NCBI RefSeq assembly: GCF_014651775.1
Contig: NZ_BMXN01000008.1
Coordinates: forward strand, 1-64,000
Reading direction: 5' to 3'
Length of the DNA stretch: 64,000 bases
From: Vreelandella hamiltonii
GTDB taxonomy: Bacteria; Pseudomonadota; Gammaproteobacteria; Pseudomonadales; Halomonadaceae
The position numbers were made by a program, and so were the translations under genes. The notes beneath the pieces were generated by a model, which was given only the letters and a program-made list of their open reading frames with translations, was not told where the DNA came from and searched no databases. Shown piece by piece: positions 17,259 to 27,037 of this stretch (positions within the stretch are counted from its first letter, which is position 1; every line of letters starts with the position of its first letter).

Positions 17259-17984
17259 CTACGGAATATTAGATAGACGCTTTTTAAGCTGCATATAAGT
17301 ACCATAATGACGATCAAGGTGGCGCCGCATGGCTATTTCGGCCGCATCTGGGTCGCGGGATTCGATAGCAGCAATAATGTCCGTGTGGGCATCCGTCGCA
17401 GCTTTGTCTTCACCCTTTTGCTGCAGCACTTGGGCACGGCGATCATCCAACCACTCAGAAAGTGCAACATGGATGGCATCGAAAACTGGGTTACGTCCAA
17501 TGCTGGCCAACACACCATGGAAATTATTGTCGGAGCGCTTGAAGCGCGCCTCATCACCAATGGAGTCGCGATTATCCGCCAAGGCGTTGCGTAGCCGAAC
17601 AATATCCTCCTCGCTGGCATGACGAGCAGCGTAGCGCGCCAACGATATCTCGAACATGGCTCTCGCTTCTTGGAAATACTGCTGACCATCAGGCTGGGAA
17701 AGTAGTTGCCGTGTCACACCAGAAAGCCTTGCCATGACTGCCTCGGCAGTGGGACGAATCACCCTGGCCCGGGTGCCGCTATTGATCGCTATTAGCCCAA
17801 GCTGCTGAAGGTGAAATAGCGCCTCTCGCACTGCGGGCCGACCAACGCCAAACTGCTCCATCAACTCCCGCTCTGAAGGAAGTTGGTCATTTTCACTCAC
17901 TCTCCCTTCCAGAATGTCTGCTTCAAGCTGTTCGGCGACTTGCTCAGACAGTGTTTTACGTTCGATCCGGTATCTACTGCTCAT
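17259..17984 (-). CDS. FadR-subfamily GntR regulator
   Basis: 241-residue repressor-type protein. Winged helix in residues 8-75 (LSEQVAEQLEADILEGRVSE, LPSERELMEQFGVGRPAVREA), then an FCD effector domain with the metal-site pattern of Asp/His residues (DNNFHGVL, HTDIIAAI, HLDRHYG). ATG 17984 has AGGAG 8 nt upstream; a 34-residue longer form starting at 18083 would overlap the dead SDR gene. Likely ligand is a sugar-acid metabolite. A FadR-like operator sequence lies upstream of the FAH gene and again at 5758, both plausible targets. Confidence 0.8.
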   Translation of the reverse strand: MSSRYRIERKTLSEQVAEQLEADILEGRVSENDQLPSERELMEQFGVGRPAVREALFHLQQLGLIAINSGTRARVIRPTAEAVMARLSGVTRQLLSQPDGQQYFQEARAMFEISLARYAARHASEEDIVRLRNALADNRDSIGDEARFKRSDNNFHGVLASIGRNPVFDAIHVALSEWLDDRRAQVLQQKGEDKAATDAHTDIIAAIESRDPDAAEIAMRRHLDRHYGTYMQLKKRLSNIP

Positions 17985-18079
17985 GGCAGTTACTCCTGAT
18001 GAATCTTGGATTAATCGCCATTTTACGGCATTTCCGTGCATGGTTTGCAGCCAGTTTTCGCTCATAAGAGTGGGGCTAC

Positions 18080-18690
18080 TCATGGCATTAGCTGTTTACC
18101 GTTAACTTCAATGTTTTGCTCCATGAAATAGCCAATGAGCGTATCTGCTGGCCCAGAAGCACGTACACGCCCACACACCTCTGCAGCACCCAGACGGCCC
18201 CTGTAAAATGATACACAAGCCGCGTCACGGCGAGCATCTCTGGAGTGGCGATCATAAAAACCAGTGGCAATTGTGCCGGGCTATGGCATTTACGCGGATG
18301 TTATACTTAGTAAGCTCCTAGGCCATATTTCGGGTAACCGTGCTCACAAACCCTTTGGTGGAAGCGTATAACCCAGCCCCGCCGCCATCGAGTACAGCAA
18401 GCGAAGTGCTATGCATAATATTGCAGCCTCCAGTACGCTGAAAATGCGACAGCGCCACGCGACTGGCCATAGTCATAGAGTGGCTATTGAAATCCACAAC
18501 CCGCTCATACTGCTCTTCGTTCCTCTCATCCAGGCCAAAACGGTTCGACATATCTCCCGCGTTATTCATCAACAAGTCTAAACCGCGTCAGCGCTCGGCA
18601 GCATCGTCGACAATTTTTTGGGTCTCGTGGGTGCCAATGATATCTGCTTTCAGGGTAAAGCGCTCTCACCAGCCGATCACCTACCACAAA
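18080..18690 (-). pseudogene. Decayed short-chain dehydrogenase (FabG-like) gene
   Basis: Remnant of an SDR oxidoreductase. Reading the minus strand gives recognisable pieces: AERxRGLDLLMNNAGDMSNRFGLD, then the catalytic region with LYASTKGFVSTVTRNMA, then ELTKYNIRVNAIA and a final VNGKQLM. It is broken by a stop where the first Trp is expected (TGG to TGA near 18587), by a TAG directly after RNMA, by a frameshift in the C-terminal third, and the N-terminal glycine-rich NAD motif is absent. Its place beside L-fuconate dehydratase and an FAH enzyme suggests it was a 2-keto-3-deoxy-L-fuconate-type dehydrogenase. Confidence 0.75.
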
Positions 18691-18850
18691 AAAAAACCAA
18701 AATCAACACCAGTGTTTCCACTCGTCTCACATGGAATTTTCCTTACTTTTATTTTCCATAAGAAAGACGCACATAGCGACATTACCTACCTCTAGATCTA
18801 TTTAACTATCGACCTGAAACGAAACGGTGCGATAAAGCAAACCATGAAAT

Positions 18851-18888
18851 AGCATACCTGTCATACAGCATGACATTCATAGTATGCT
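18851..18888. promoter_or_regulatory. Nested inverted repeats upstream of the FAH/fuconate operon
   Basis: Inner palindrome TGTCAT (18859-18864) and ATGACA (18870-18875); outer arms AGCATAC (18851-18857) and GTATGCT (18882-18888). The stretch TGTCATACAGCATGA is identical to the operator at 5758. It lies about 78 bp upstream of the FAH start and upstream of the dead SDR on the other strand. Likely binding region for the GntR protein at 17259-17984. Confidence 0.6.
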
Positions 18889-18965
18889 AGGCAGTAACCA
18901 TGTTCAGCGCTAGTCGCCCGCAAGGGCAATAATAAAACTAATTCCAAGAACGAATGGAGATGCGC

Positions 18966-20129
18966 ATGCAGGCACTTTCATTAATGGACACACTCCCAAC
19001 CGACCTGAACAAGGCCCTTCTAGTAGGCAGAGTTTGGTTGGAAGGTAATCATCCAGGCCCCGCACTCGTAACCATCAGCAACGGCCAAGTGATCGACATT
19101 ACCGCGTTCGGCCCCACCATGGCTGACCTTCTGGAACACGACGATCTACAAGCGGTAGTGGAACAGGCGGAAGGCCCACTGCTTTGCAGTGTCGAGGAAC
19201 TCATTGAAAACTCTCAGTTATCTCAACCACAAGTGCCCTACCTGCTCGCGCCTTGTGATGTGCAGGCCGTCAAAGCGTGTGGCGTCACCTTCGCCGTAAG
19301 TTTGTTGGAGCGAATGATCGAAGAGCAAGCGGGCGGCGACCCGGCGAGGGCGGTGAAGCTTCGCGACGATTTGCAGGCACTGATCGGCACCGACCTTTCT
19401 AAAATCGCACCGGGCTCAGAAGAAGCGATGTCGCTGAAAAAGGCGCTTCAGGCGCGCGGTGGCTGGTCACAATATATGGAAGTGGGTATCGGCCCCGATG
19501 CGGAGGTGTTTACCAAAGCCCAGCCGCTCTCATCGGTAGGCTTTGGCACGCCGGTGGGTTTGCATCCCTCCTCTCAGTGGAATAACCCCGAGCCGGAAAT
19601 CGTCCTGGCCGTCGATAGCCGCGGCCAGGTGCGCGGCGCCACCTTAGGCAACGACGTCAATCTGCGGGACGTCGAGGGGCGCAGCGCCCTGCTGTTAGGC
19701 AAGGCGAAAGATAATAACGCCTCCTGCTCAATCGGCCCGTTTATCCGTCTGTTTGATGATCACTTTACTATCGACAGCGTGCGCAACTGCCAAGTATCGC
19801 TACGTATCGAAGGTGTGGATGACGACTTCTTGCTCCAGGGTAAGAGCGATATGCGCGAGATCAGCCGCGATCCGCTGGATCTAGTGCAGCAAACCATTGG
19901 CGATCACCACCAATATCCAGACGGTTTTATGCTGTTCCTGGGCACCATGTTCTCGCCGATTCAGGATCGCGACGGAGAAGGCCAGGGGTTTACCCACCAC
20001 CTGGGTGATCGCGTTACTATCGCCACCCCTGCTCTGGGCGCACTGGTCAACCGGGTAGGCCGCAGCGATCAATTGCCGCCCTGGACTTACGGTATTCGCG
20101 AACTGATGCGCCACTTAGCGCGCCGCTGA
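18966..20129 (+). CDS. FAH-family protein, probable 2-keto-3-deoxy-pentonate dehydratase (XylX-like)
   Basis: 387-residue fumarylacetoacetate-hydrolase-fold protein of the long subgroup that includes Caulobacter XylX (2-keto-3-deoxyxylonate dehydratase). The C-terminal catalytic half has the metal ligands in WNNPEPEIVLAV and GNDVNLRDVEGRSALLLGKAKDNNASCSIGPF (in part), and MLFLGTMFSPIQDRD near the end. ATG 18966 has GGAG 6 nt upstream and is preferred over ATGs at 18954 and 18960. The predicted product, 2-ketoglutarate semialdehyde, would be used by the aldehyde dehydrogenase at 5849-7432. First gene of an operon with fuconate dehydratase and a GlcD-like flavoprotein. Confidence 0.75.
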   Translation: MQALSLMDTLPTDLNKALLVGRVWLEGNHPGPALVTISNGQVIDITAFGPTMADLLEHDDLQAVVEQAEGPLLCSVEELIENSQLSQPQVPYLLAPCDVQAVKACGVTFAVSLLERMIEEQAGGDPARAVKLRDDLQALIGTDLSKIAPGSEEAMSLKKALQARGGWSQYMEVGIGPDAEVFTKAQPLSSVGFGTPVGLHPSSQWNNPEPEIVLAVDSRGQVRGATLGNDVNLRDVEGRSALLLGKAKDNNASCSIGPFIRLFDDHFTIDSVRNCQVSLRIEGVDDDFLLQGKSDMREISRDPLDLVQQTIGDHHQYPDGFMLFLGTMFSPIQDRDGEGQGFTHHLGDRVTIATPALGALVNRVGRSDQLPPWTYGIRELMRHLARR

Positions 20130-20175
20130 TACTGACACTCAATACGCCCCTCATCGCACCGCCAAGGAGAGCACA

Positions 20176-21477
20176 ATGACAACGATTACTCGCGTCGACA
20201 TTCAAGACATTCGCTTCCCCACCTCGCGTTCGCTGGATGGCTCGGATGCCATGAATGCCGCGCCGGACTACTCCGCCGCCTACGTCATCCTACACACCGA
20301 TGACGGCAGCCCAGAGGGGCACGGTTTAACCTTTACCATTGGCCGCGGTAACGAGATCGTAGTCACGGCGCTGCAATCGCTGGCGCCTCTGGTTGAAGGG
20401 CGCACGCTGGCCTCGATTACCGATAACATGGGCACCTTCTGGCGGGAAATCACTGGTGACAGCCAGCTACGCTGGATTGGCCCCGATAAAGGCGCGATTC
20501 ACCTGGCGACCGCCGCCATCGTCAACGCCGTGTGGGATATGTGGGCGAAAAAAGAAGGCAAGCCGGTGTGGAAACTGCTGGTGGATATGACGCCCGAACA
20601 GTTGGTGCGCTGTCTCGACTTCCGTTTTGTGACGGATGCATTAACGCCAGAAGAAGCAATCTGTCTGCTACGCCGCCAAGCCCCCGGCAAAGCGGCACGA
20701 GAAGCCGAAATGCGCAGTGACGGCTACCCAGGCTATACCACCTCGGCGGGCTGGCTGGGTTACAGCGACGAGAAAGTGCGCGGCCTGGCACGTGAAGCGC
20801 TGGCCGAAGGCTGGACGCACTTCAAACAGAAAATTGGCGGCGACATCGAAGAGGACGCCCGCCGTGCAGCGCTGCTGCGCGATGAGATCGGCTGGGACAA
20901 CGTGCTGATGATGGACGCCAACCAGGTGTGGGAAGTCGACGAGACGATCACCAAAATGCGCCGCCTGGCCGAGTTTGACCCACTCTGGATCGAAGAACCC
21001 ACCAGCCCTGACGACATTCTCGGCCACGCCGAGATCCGCCATCGAGTGGCACCGATTGGCGTCGCCACCGGCGAACACTGCCACAACAAGGTGATGTTCA
21101 AGCAGTTCTTCCAGGCGGATGCCATCGACTACTGCCAACTTGATGCAGCACGCTTGGGTGGGCTAAATGAGGTTATTCTCGTGGTGCTGATGGCCGCTAA
21201 ATTCGGCGTACCGATTTGCCCTCATGGCGGCGGCGTAGGGCTATGCGAATATACCCAACATATCTCGCTATTCGACTATATTGCGGTATCCGGCAACCTT
21301 GAAGGCCGCGTGCTGGAGTACGTAGATCACCTTCACGAGCACTTTATCGACCCGGTAGTCATCAACCGTGGCCGCTATCAGGTGCCCGAAGCGCCGGGGT
21401 ACAGCATTGCCATGCACGCAGAATCCCAAGCACAGCACCGCTTCCCTGAGGGTGCAGCCTGGCAGGAAGAGCGTTAA
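20176..21477 (+). CDS. L-fuconate dehydratase (enolase superfamily)
   Basis: Mg2+-dependent dehydratase of 433 residues, mandelate-racemase subgroup, closely matching bacterial FucD. Catalytic Lys pair in FKQK near 217/219, metal ligands Asp in MMDANQVW (about 247), Glu in WIEEPTSPDD (about 273) and Glu in ATGEHCHNK (about 300), and the His/Asp dyad in QLDAARLGG and CPHGGGVGLCE. The C-terminal DHLHEHFIDPVVINRGRY stretch is typical of FucD. It converts L-fuconate (or the stereochemically related D-arabinonate) to the 2-keto-3-deoxy acid. It ends in a TAATG overlap with the next gene. Confidence 0.88.
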   Translation: MTTITRVDIQDIRFPTSRSLDGSDAMNAAPDYSAAYVILHTDDGSPEGHGLTFTIGRGNEIVVTALQSLAPLVEGRTLASITDNMGTFWREITGDSQLRWIGPDKGAIHLATAAIVNAVWDMWAKKEGKPVWKLLVDMTPEQLVRCLDFRFVTDALTPEEAICLLRRQAPGKAAREAEMRSDGYPGYTTSAGWLGYSDEKVRGLAREALAEGWTHFKQKIGGDIEEDARRAALLRDEIGWDNVLMMDANQVWEVDETITKMRRLAEFDPLWIEEPTSPDDILGHAEIRHRVAPIGVATGEHCHNKVMFKQFFQADAIDYCQLDAARLGGLNEVILVVLMAAKFGVPICPHGGGVGLCEYTQHISLFDYIAVSGNLEGRVLEYVDHLHEHFIDPVVINRGRYQVPEAPGYSIAMHAESQAQHRFPEGAAWQEER

Positions 21478-22910
21478 TGACCAACACCACCACCTTCCTA
21501 AATGAGTTAACCAGCCTGCTCGGTGAGCGCGGTTTACTGCGCGAACCGGATGCCATGGCGCGCTACGTGAGCGACTGGGCAGGCGATACACTGGGCATGC
21601 CGCTAGCCGTGGCTCGCCCAGCCAATACCGCTGAAGTCGCAGAAGTAGCAAAGCGCTGCTATCAACAAGGGATCGCGATGACGCCCCAAGGCGGCCATAG
21701 CGGTTTAGTGGCAGGTGCCTTGTCCGCCGCCAATGGACAGGAGCTGGTAATCAGCTTAGAGCGCTTAAATAGCGTGCGGGCCATTGACCCGATCAACTTC
21801 ACCATCACGGTAGACGCAGGCTGTATTCTTGAGAACGTTAAGCTGGCCGCCTTTGATCATGATTGCGACTTTCCCCTCTCGCTCGGCTCGCAAGGCAGTT
21901 GTCAGATTGGCGGCAATATCGCCACCAACGCAGGCGGGCTTAACGTGTTGCGCTACGGCATGATGCGCGAGCTAGTGCTGGGCCTTGAAGTAGTACTGCC
22001 TGATGGACGCGTTTGGGAAAGCCTGAATGCGCTGCACAAGGACAATCGCGGCTATGACATTCAACAGCTGTTTCTGGGTAGCGAAGGTACCTTGGGCATC
22101 GTCACTGGGGCAGTGTTAAAACTATCACCGCGCCCCACCCAAAATCGGACGGCGCTGCTGGGGCTGCCCTCCGTTCAGTCCGTGATTGATCTTTATGGTT
22201 TGGCACGCCGAGAGTGCTGCGATCTGCTAACGGCTTTCGAGCTGATTCCTCGTCGCTGCATTGAGTTAGCGATTGAAGCGACGCCAGAGCTACGTGATCC
22301 ACTTGGAGACGCCTACCCCTGGTACGTACTGATGGAGGTTGCTGCCACCGGGCCAGTCGATCTTAGTGCCTTGCTGGAAGCACTGCTAGAAGTCGGCATG
22401 GGGCGCGAACTGGTACTGGATGGCGCGCTAGCCTCTAGCGACACCCAGTCCGCCCAGCTGTGGCAGTTCCGAGAAAGCATGCTGGAAGGCCAACGGCGGC
22501 GCGGAGAACATTTGCGCACCGATATCTCGGTACCCATCTCGGCGATTTCGAACTTCGTGAGCCGGGCAAGCGAGGTGGTGATGGCAGCATCCCCCGAGTG
22601 CGAAATCATTGCCTACGGCCATGTGGGCGACGGCAACCTGCACTTCAATATCCTACCCCCCGCGGCCATGGCGGATAGCGATAAGAAAGCCCATTTGCAC
22701 GAGCTTGAAGAGTGTATTTTTAAGGTGCTGGATGATTTCCACGGCAGCATCAGCGCTGAACACGGCATTGGCCGCACCAAGCAAGCGCCTTATTTGGCGC
22801 GCCTATCGCCGATTGAGCGTGAGATGGTCAGAGGCGTTAAAACGCTGTTCGATCCTAAGGGGCTGATGAATCCAGGAAGGATTTTGCCTACCGTGGATTC
22901 GCCACACTGA
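21477..22910 (+). CDS. FAD-linked 2-hydroxyacid dehydrogenase (GlcD/D2HGDH-like)
   Basis: 477-residue flavoprotein of the VAO fold. The FAD-binding domain (residues 35-215) contains MTPQGGHSGLVAGAL, LGSQGSCQIGGNIATNAGG and GSEGTLGIVTGAVLKLSPRP. The C-terminal domain has IAYGHVGDGNLHFNI and SAEHGIGRTK, the metal-binding segment of D-2-hydroxyglutarate and D-lactate dehydrogenases. It is translationally coupled to fuconate dehydratase (TAATG). It probably oxidises a D-2-hydroxyacid made in the same pathway and passes electrons to the respiratory chain. The substrate is uncertain. Confidence 0.8.
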   Translation: MTNTTTFLNELTSLLGERGLLREPDAMARYVSDWAGDTLGMPLAVARPANTAEVAEVAKRCYQQGIAMTPQGGHSGLVAGALSAANGQELVISLERLNSVRAIDPINFTITVDAGCILENVKLAAFDHDCDFPLSLGSQGSCQIGGNIATNAGGLNVLRYGMMRELVLGLEVVLPDGRVWESLNALHKDNRGYDIQQLFLGSEGTLGIVTGAVLKLSPRPTQNRTALLGLPSVQSVIDLYGLARRECCDLLTAFELIPRRCIELAIEATPELRDPLGDAYPWYVLMEVAATGPVDLSALLEALLEVGMGRELVLDGALASSDTQSAQLWQFRESMLEGQRRRGEHLRTDISVPISAISNFVSRASEVVMAASPECEIIAYGHVGDGNLHFNILPPAAMADSDKKAHLHELEECIFKVLDDFHGSISAEHGIGRTKQAPYLARLSPIEREMVRGVKTLFDPKGLMNPGRILPTVDSPH

Positions 22911-22983
22911 TTTATACCTAAGAGCCTGGACCGACTTGAGAACCTACAAAACATTTTAGTTAAAACCTGGTTATCGATGCCAA

Positions 22984-23004
22984 CTCCTCCGGTTACTGGA
23001 GGAG
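22984..23004 (+). terminator. Possible terminator between convergent operons
   Basis: CTCCTCC at 22984-22990 and GGAGGAG at 22998-23004 with a 7-nt loop, 74 bp after the flavoprotein stop and before the convergent dctM end. The T-rich stretch GTTTTAATT is 13 nt beyond the stem, so it is a weak candidate. Confidence 0.35.
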
Positions 23005-23060
23005 CTGTTCTGCCAGTTTTAATTATTTACACACTTAGGCGGTATGGCCTAATTGTCTAC

Positions 23061-24356
23061 TCAATACCCCATCATGCTCGGCAGCCAGGTCGCCAGTCCA
23101 GGCACGGCGATCAACAGCAGGACCGTGGCCAGGATGGGCAGCAGGAATGGCAGCACGGCTTTGACCACCTGGCCGTACCTCAACCGGGTAATCCCGACCA
23201 TCAGGAACAGTACCGTGCCGAAGGGCGGCGTGATGACGCCCACCGAGAGCGTGATGACCATCACGATACCGAAGTGAACGGGGTCCAACCCCGCGCTGAG
23301 GGCGGCCGGTACAACGATGGGCGTGAAAATCAGGATGCTCTCGATCACCGACATGAAGCAGCCGATCAGCAGGAAAAACAGCGCAAAACAGAGCAGCAGC
23401 ACGATGGTGGGCATATCGATGCTGGCGACCTGGCCTGCCAGCGCCTGGGGGATACCCATACGGACCAGAATCCAGCCGTAGAAGCTCGATACCGCGATGA
23501 TCAGCAGAATGACCGCGCTGAACATCAGGGTTCTACGAAACGCCTGGAATAAATCCCGCCCGCTCAGGTCACGGTAGATCACCCCGCCCAGGATCACCGC
23601 GTACAGCGAGGCAATCGCACCCGCTTCTGTGGGGGTGAAAAAGCCTCCCCAAATACCGCCCACGATAATGGCGGGCATCATCAGGGGCAGGATGGCCCGT
23701 TTGCCCGTGCGCACGACTTCGCAGGCATCGAACGCGGTCGGTGTGGGCATCACCACCCGGCCAGTCATGCCCAGCACCACCGTCATGCCCATCAGTAACA
23801 GCGCCATCAGGATGCCCGGCAGCAACCCCGCCATGAACAGCCCACCGATACTGACATTGGCCAACCAGCCATACACCACCAGCGCAATGCTGGGCGGCAG
23901 GATAGGGCCGATGACGCTGGAGGCCGCCGTAATACCGGTGGAATAGCCCAGCTCGTAGCCGCGCTCCTTCATGGCCTTGATTTCGATGCTGCCAAGCCCG
24001 GCGGCATCGGCGACTGCGGTACCCGACATGGTGGCAAAAATCGAGCTGGCCACGACATTGGCGTGCCCCAGCCCGCCTTTGGTGAACCCCACCAGCGCCG
24101 TGGCGAAGTCGAAGATACGGGTGGTCGTGGAGCCCACGTTCATGATGTTGGCCGCCAGAATGAATAGCGGGATGGCCAGCAGCGTGAAGTTGTTGAGGGT
24201 TTGCACCATGCGCAACGGCAGCAGCTCCACCGGCAGGCCCCCCGCCCCGGTTACCGCCAGGGCAATGAACGAGGTCACGCCAATGGCCACCACCACGGGC
24301 AATCCAATGGCCATCAGGGCCAGCAAGCCCCCTACGAATACGAGCAATTCCATCAT
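23061..24356 (-). CDS. dctM: TRAP transporter large permease DctM (second system)
   Basis: 431-residue multi-spanning membrane protein of the TRAP large-subunit family. Marks are NNFTLLAIPLFILAANIMNVG, the conserved ATMSGTAVADAAGLG segment, VIGPILPPSIALVVYGWLANVS and SVGVITPPFGTVLF. The start overlaps the end of dctQ (ATGA), so the two are translationally coupled. Third gene of a minus-strand dctPQM operon whose promoter faces the ydfG-like gene. The cargo is unknown. Confidence 0.9.
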   Translation of the reverse strand: MMELLVFVGGLLALMAIGLPVVVAIGVTSFIALAVTGAGGLPVELLPLRMVQTLNNFTLLAIPLFILAANIMNVGSTTTRIFDFATALVGFTKGGLGHANVVASSIFATMSGTAVADAAGLGSIEIKAMKERGYELGYSTGITAASSVIGPILPPSIALVVYGWLANVSIGGLFMAGLLPGILMALLLMGMTVVLGMTGRVVMPTPTAFDACEVVRTGKRAILPLMMPAIIVGGIWGGFFTPTEAGAIASLYAVILGGVIYRDLSGRDLFQAFRRTLMFSAVILLIIAVSSFYGWILVRMGIPQALAGQVASIDMPTIVLLLCFALFFLLIGCFMSVIESILIFTPIVVPAALSAGLDPVHFGIVMVITLSVGVITPPFGTVLFLMVGITRLRYGQVVKAVLPFLLPILATVLLLIAVPGLATWLPSMMGY

Positions 24357-24907
24357 GGCTGCGCGGGCTCCTCTTCACGGGGCGCTTCCAACCAGGCCAC
24401 GGGGCCACGCAGGGTCTGCCACGCGGCGATCAGCGCCATGCCCGAGAAACTGAGCAACACGCCGTAATAGAGAAAACTGAAGCTGATACTCAGCGATACG
24501 GTCTTGTTGTTGGCACTCATGTCGGACATGATCCAGGCGCCCCAGGCCGCCAGCACGAAAAATCCGCAGGAGATCATGGCCGTCAAGCGATACTGAAGAT
24601 GCCTGCCCACGTTGGAGAGCCGGTGACTAAACAGGTCCACGACCAGATGCTCACTACGCACCCACGCCGAAATGGAGCCAAAACCAATGGCATAAATGGC
24701 CAGCAGCGACGCGACTTCTTCTGTCCAGGGCATTCCCAGCCCCAGCAGGTCACGAGCCACCACGGCGGCCACCAGCAGCACCAGAATGGCCACCATCAAG
24801 GTCACGCCCACCACATCGCACAGGCTCGTAATGACACGCAGCACACTTTGGGCGGCTCTATCCAGCCCCTGCACGGGTGCCGCTTTCTCTTCCGAGGGAG
24901 CATTCAT
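24353..24907 (-). CDS. dctQ: TRAP transporter small permease DctQ (second system)
   Basis: 184-residue small TRAP subunit with four hydrophobic segments (about residues 32-52, 65-85, 105-125 and 145-165) and the DctQ-like VVARDLLGLGMPWTEEVASLLAIYAIGFGSISAW region (in part). A 20-residue soluble N-terminal extension precedes the first helix, and the C-terminus is acidic (PREEEPAQP). It follows dctP after an 89-bp gap holding a hairpin and overlaps dctM. Confidence 0.85.
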   Translation of the reverse strand: MNAPSEEKAAPVQGLDRAAQSVLRVITSLCDVVGVTLMVAILVLLVAAVVARDLLGLGMPWTEEVASLLAIYAIGFGSISAWVRSEHLVVDLFSHRLSNVGRHLQYRLTAMISCGFFVLAAWGAWIMSDMSANNKTVSLSISFSFLYYGVLLSFSGMALIAAWQTLRGPVAWLEAPREEEPAQP

Positions 24908-24941
24908 CGATCATTTCCTGAGGTGATCTCGCAATCCACGG

Positions 24942-24968
24942 CCACGGTGGTGTCGGGCACCCCCGTGG
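24942..24968 (-). promoter_or_regulatory. Hairpin between dctP and dctQ (second system)
   Basis: Imperfect inverted repeat with 10 pairs and one mismatch, 5-nt loop: CCACGG at 24942-24947 pairs with CCGTGG at 24963-24968, and the inner GGTG pairs with CACC. It lies about 30 nt after the dctP stop on the transcribed strand without a U run. Probable message stabiliser or attenuator. Confidence 0.5.
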
Positions 24969-24996
24969 CTGAACCCAACGCGTTGGCGCTAGCGCG

Positions 24997-25977
24997 TCAT
25001 TCGCCCTGATGCCCGAGGGCGTCCTCGCTCACGCCATCGGCCATATCGGCCATGACCCGCTCGATGGCAGGCAACGCAGCGTTTCTGAACGCCTCGATAT
25101 CCGGTTCGATGATGGTCATGCCCTGCTCTTCCAGCGCGCCGAGGTAGTACTCGTCCAGCTCGCGCTCACGCTCGGAGCCATGGGCTCGCGCCACGTGAAT
25201 GGCCTCTTCGATCAGCGCTTGATCGTCTTCTTCCAGGCCGTTCCACCACCGCGAACTGGCCACCCAGTTCCACGGGAACTGCACGTGGCTGGTCAGAATG
25301 ATGTGGTCCTGCACTTCCCATAAGCGCCGGGTATATGGCGAAGAGAGCGAGTTTTCATGACCGTCTACCTGGCGCGTCTGCATGGCCAGGTAGATCTCCG
25401 GAGCAGGCACGTTGACCACCTGGGCACCTATCTCTTCCCATACCGCCAGCCACACGGGCAACGAAGGTAGGCGCATGCGGAAACCGCGCAGGTCTTCAGG
25501 GGTTTCGATGGCCTTGTTGGCGGTCATGTGGCGCGGCCCACGATGCTGGGTGCCAAAGTACTTGAGCCCGCCCTGGCTTTCGGCCTGCGCGATCAACGCC
25601 TGCCCAGAGGGGCTCTCCATGTACGCATCCACCTCTTCCCAGGTGGCAAACACGAATGGCACGGTAATGGCGTCGTACTCAGGCGCATACTGCTGGCGCC
25701 AGTTCCCGCCGGTAATGGAAAGCTGGGTCTGCCCGAGGTTGAGCAATTCCAGAATGGCATCCTCGCCTCCCAGCGAGCCCGCCAGGAAAGGGCGAACGTT
25801 GAAGCGGCCCGGCGCCTGCTCTTCCAGGTACTCTGCAAAGCGCTCCACGGCGGCGCTTTCGGAACCGCCTTCGCTCATGGTGTTGTTGACTTGGATTTCG
25901 ATCGGGTTAGCCAGAACGAACGGTACTGTCGTCAGCATGCCCAGGGTCGCCAGCGTGGCAAGCAGTTGTTTCCGCAT
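24997..25977 (-). CDS. dctP: TRAP transporter periplasmic binding protein DctP (second system)
   Basis: 326-residue binding protein. Signal peptide of about 25 residues (MRKQLLATLATLGMLTTVPF start) ending VLA-NPIEIQVNN. Family features are ESAAVERFAEYLEEQAPGRFNVRPF, the ligand-binding Arg in LRGFRMRLPSLPVW and PAPEIYLAMQTRQVDGHEN. ATG 25977 was chosen because the signal peptide begins there; the upstream reading frame extension lacks one. Divergent from the ydfG-like gene. The ligand is not evident. Confidence 0.88.
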   Translation of the reverse strand: MRKQLLATLATLGMLTTVPFVLANPIEIQVNNTMSEGGSESAAVERFAEYLEEQAPGRFNVRPFLAGSLGGEDAILELLNLGQTQLSITGGNWRQQYAPEYDAITVPFVFATWEEVDAYMESPSGQALIAQAESQGGLKYFGTQHRGPRHMTANKAIETPEDLRGFRMRLPSLPVWLAVWEEIGAQVVNVPAPEIYLAMQTRQVDGHENSLSSPYTRRLWEVQDHIILTSHVQFPWNWVASSRWWNGLEEDDQALIEEAIHVARAHGSERERELDEYYLGALEEQGMTIIEPDIEAFRNAALPAIERVMADMADGVSEDALGHQGE

Positions 25978-27007
<1,030 letters not shown>

Positions 27008-27010
27008 GCG

Positions 27011-27037
27011 TTGGCCTGGCGACTTACGCCGGGCCAA
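27011..27037. terminator. Hairpin between convergent ydfG and aldehyde dehydrogenase genes
   Basis: TTGGCC (27011-27016) pairs with GGCCAA (27032-27037), then a T-G wobble and an inner GGCG/CGCC stem with a 5-nt loop, eleven pairs in all. It overlaps the last codons of the minus-strand gene. No clear T tract on either side, so it may be a roadblock between convergent transcripts. Confidence 0.4.
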
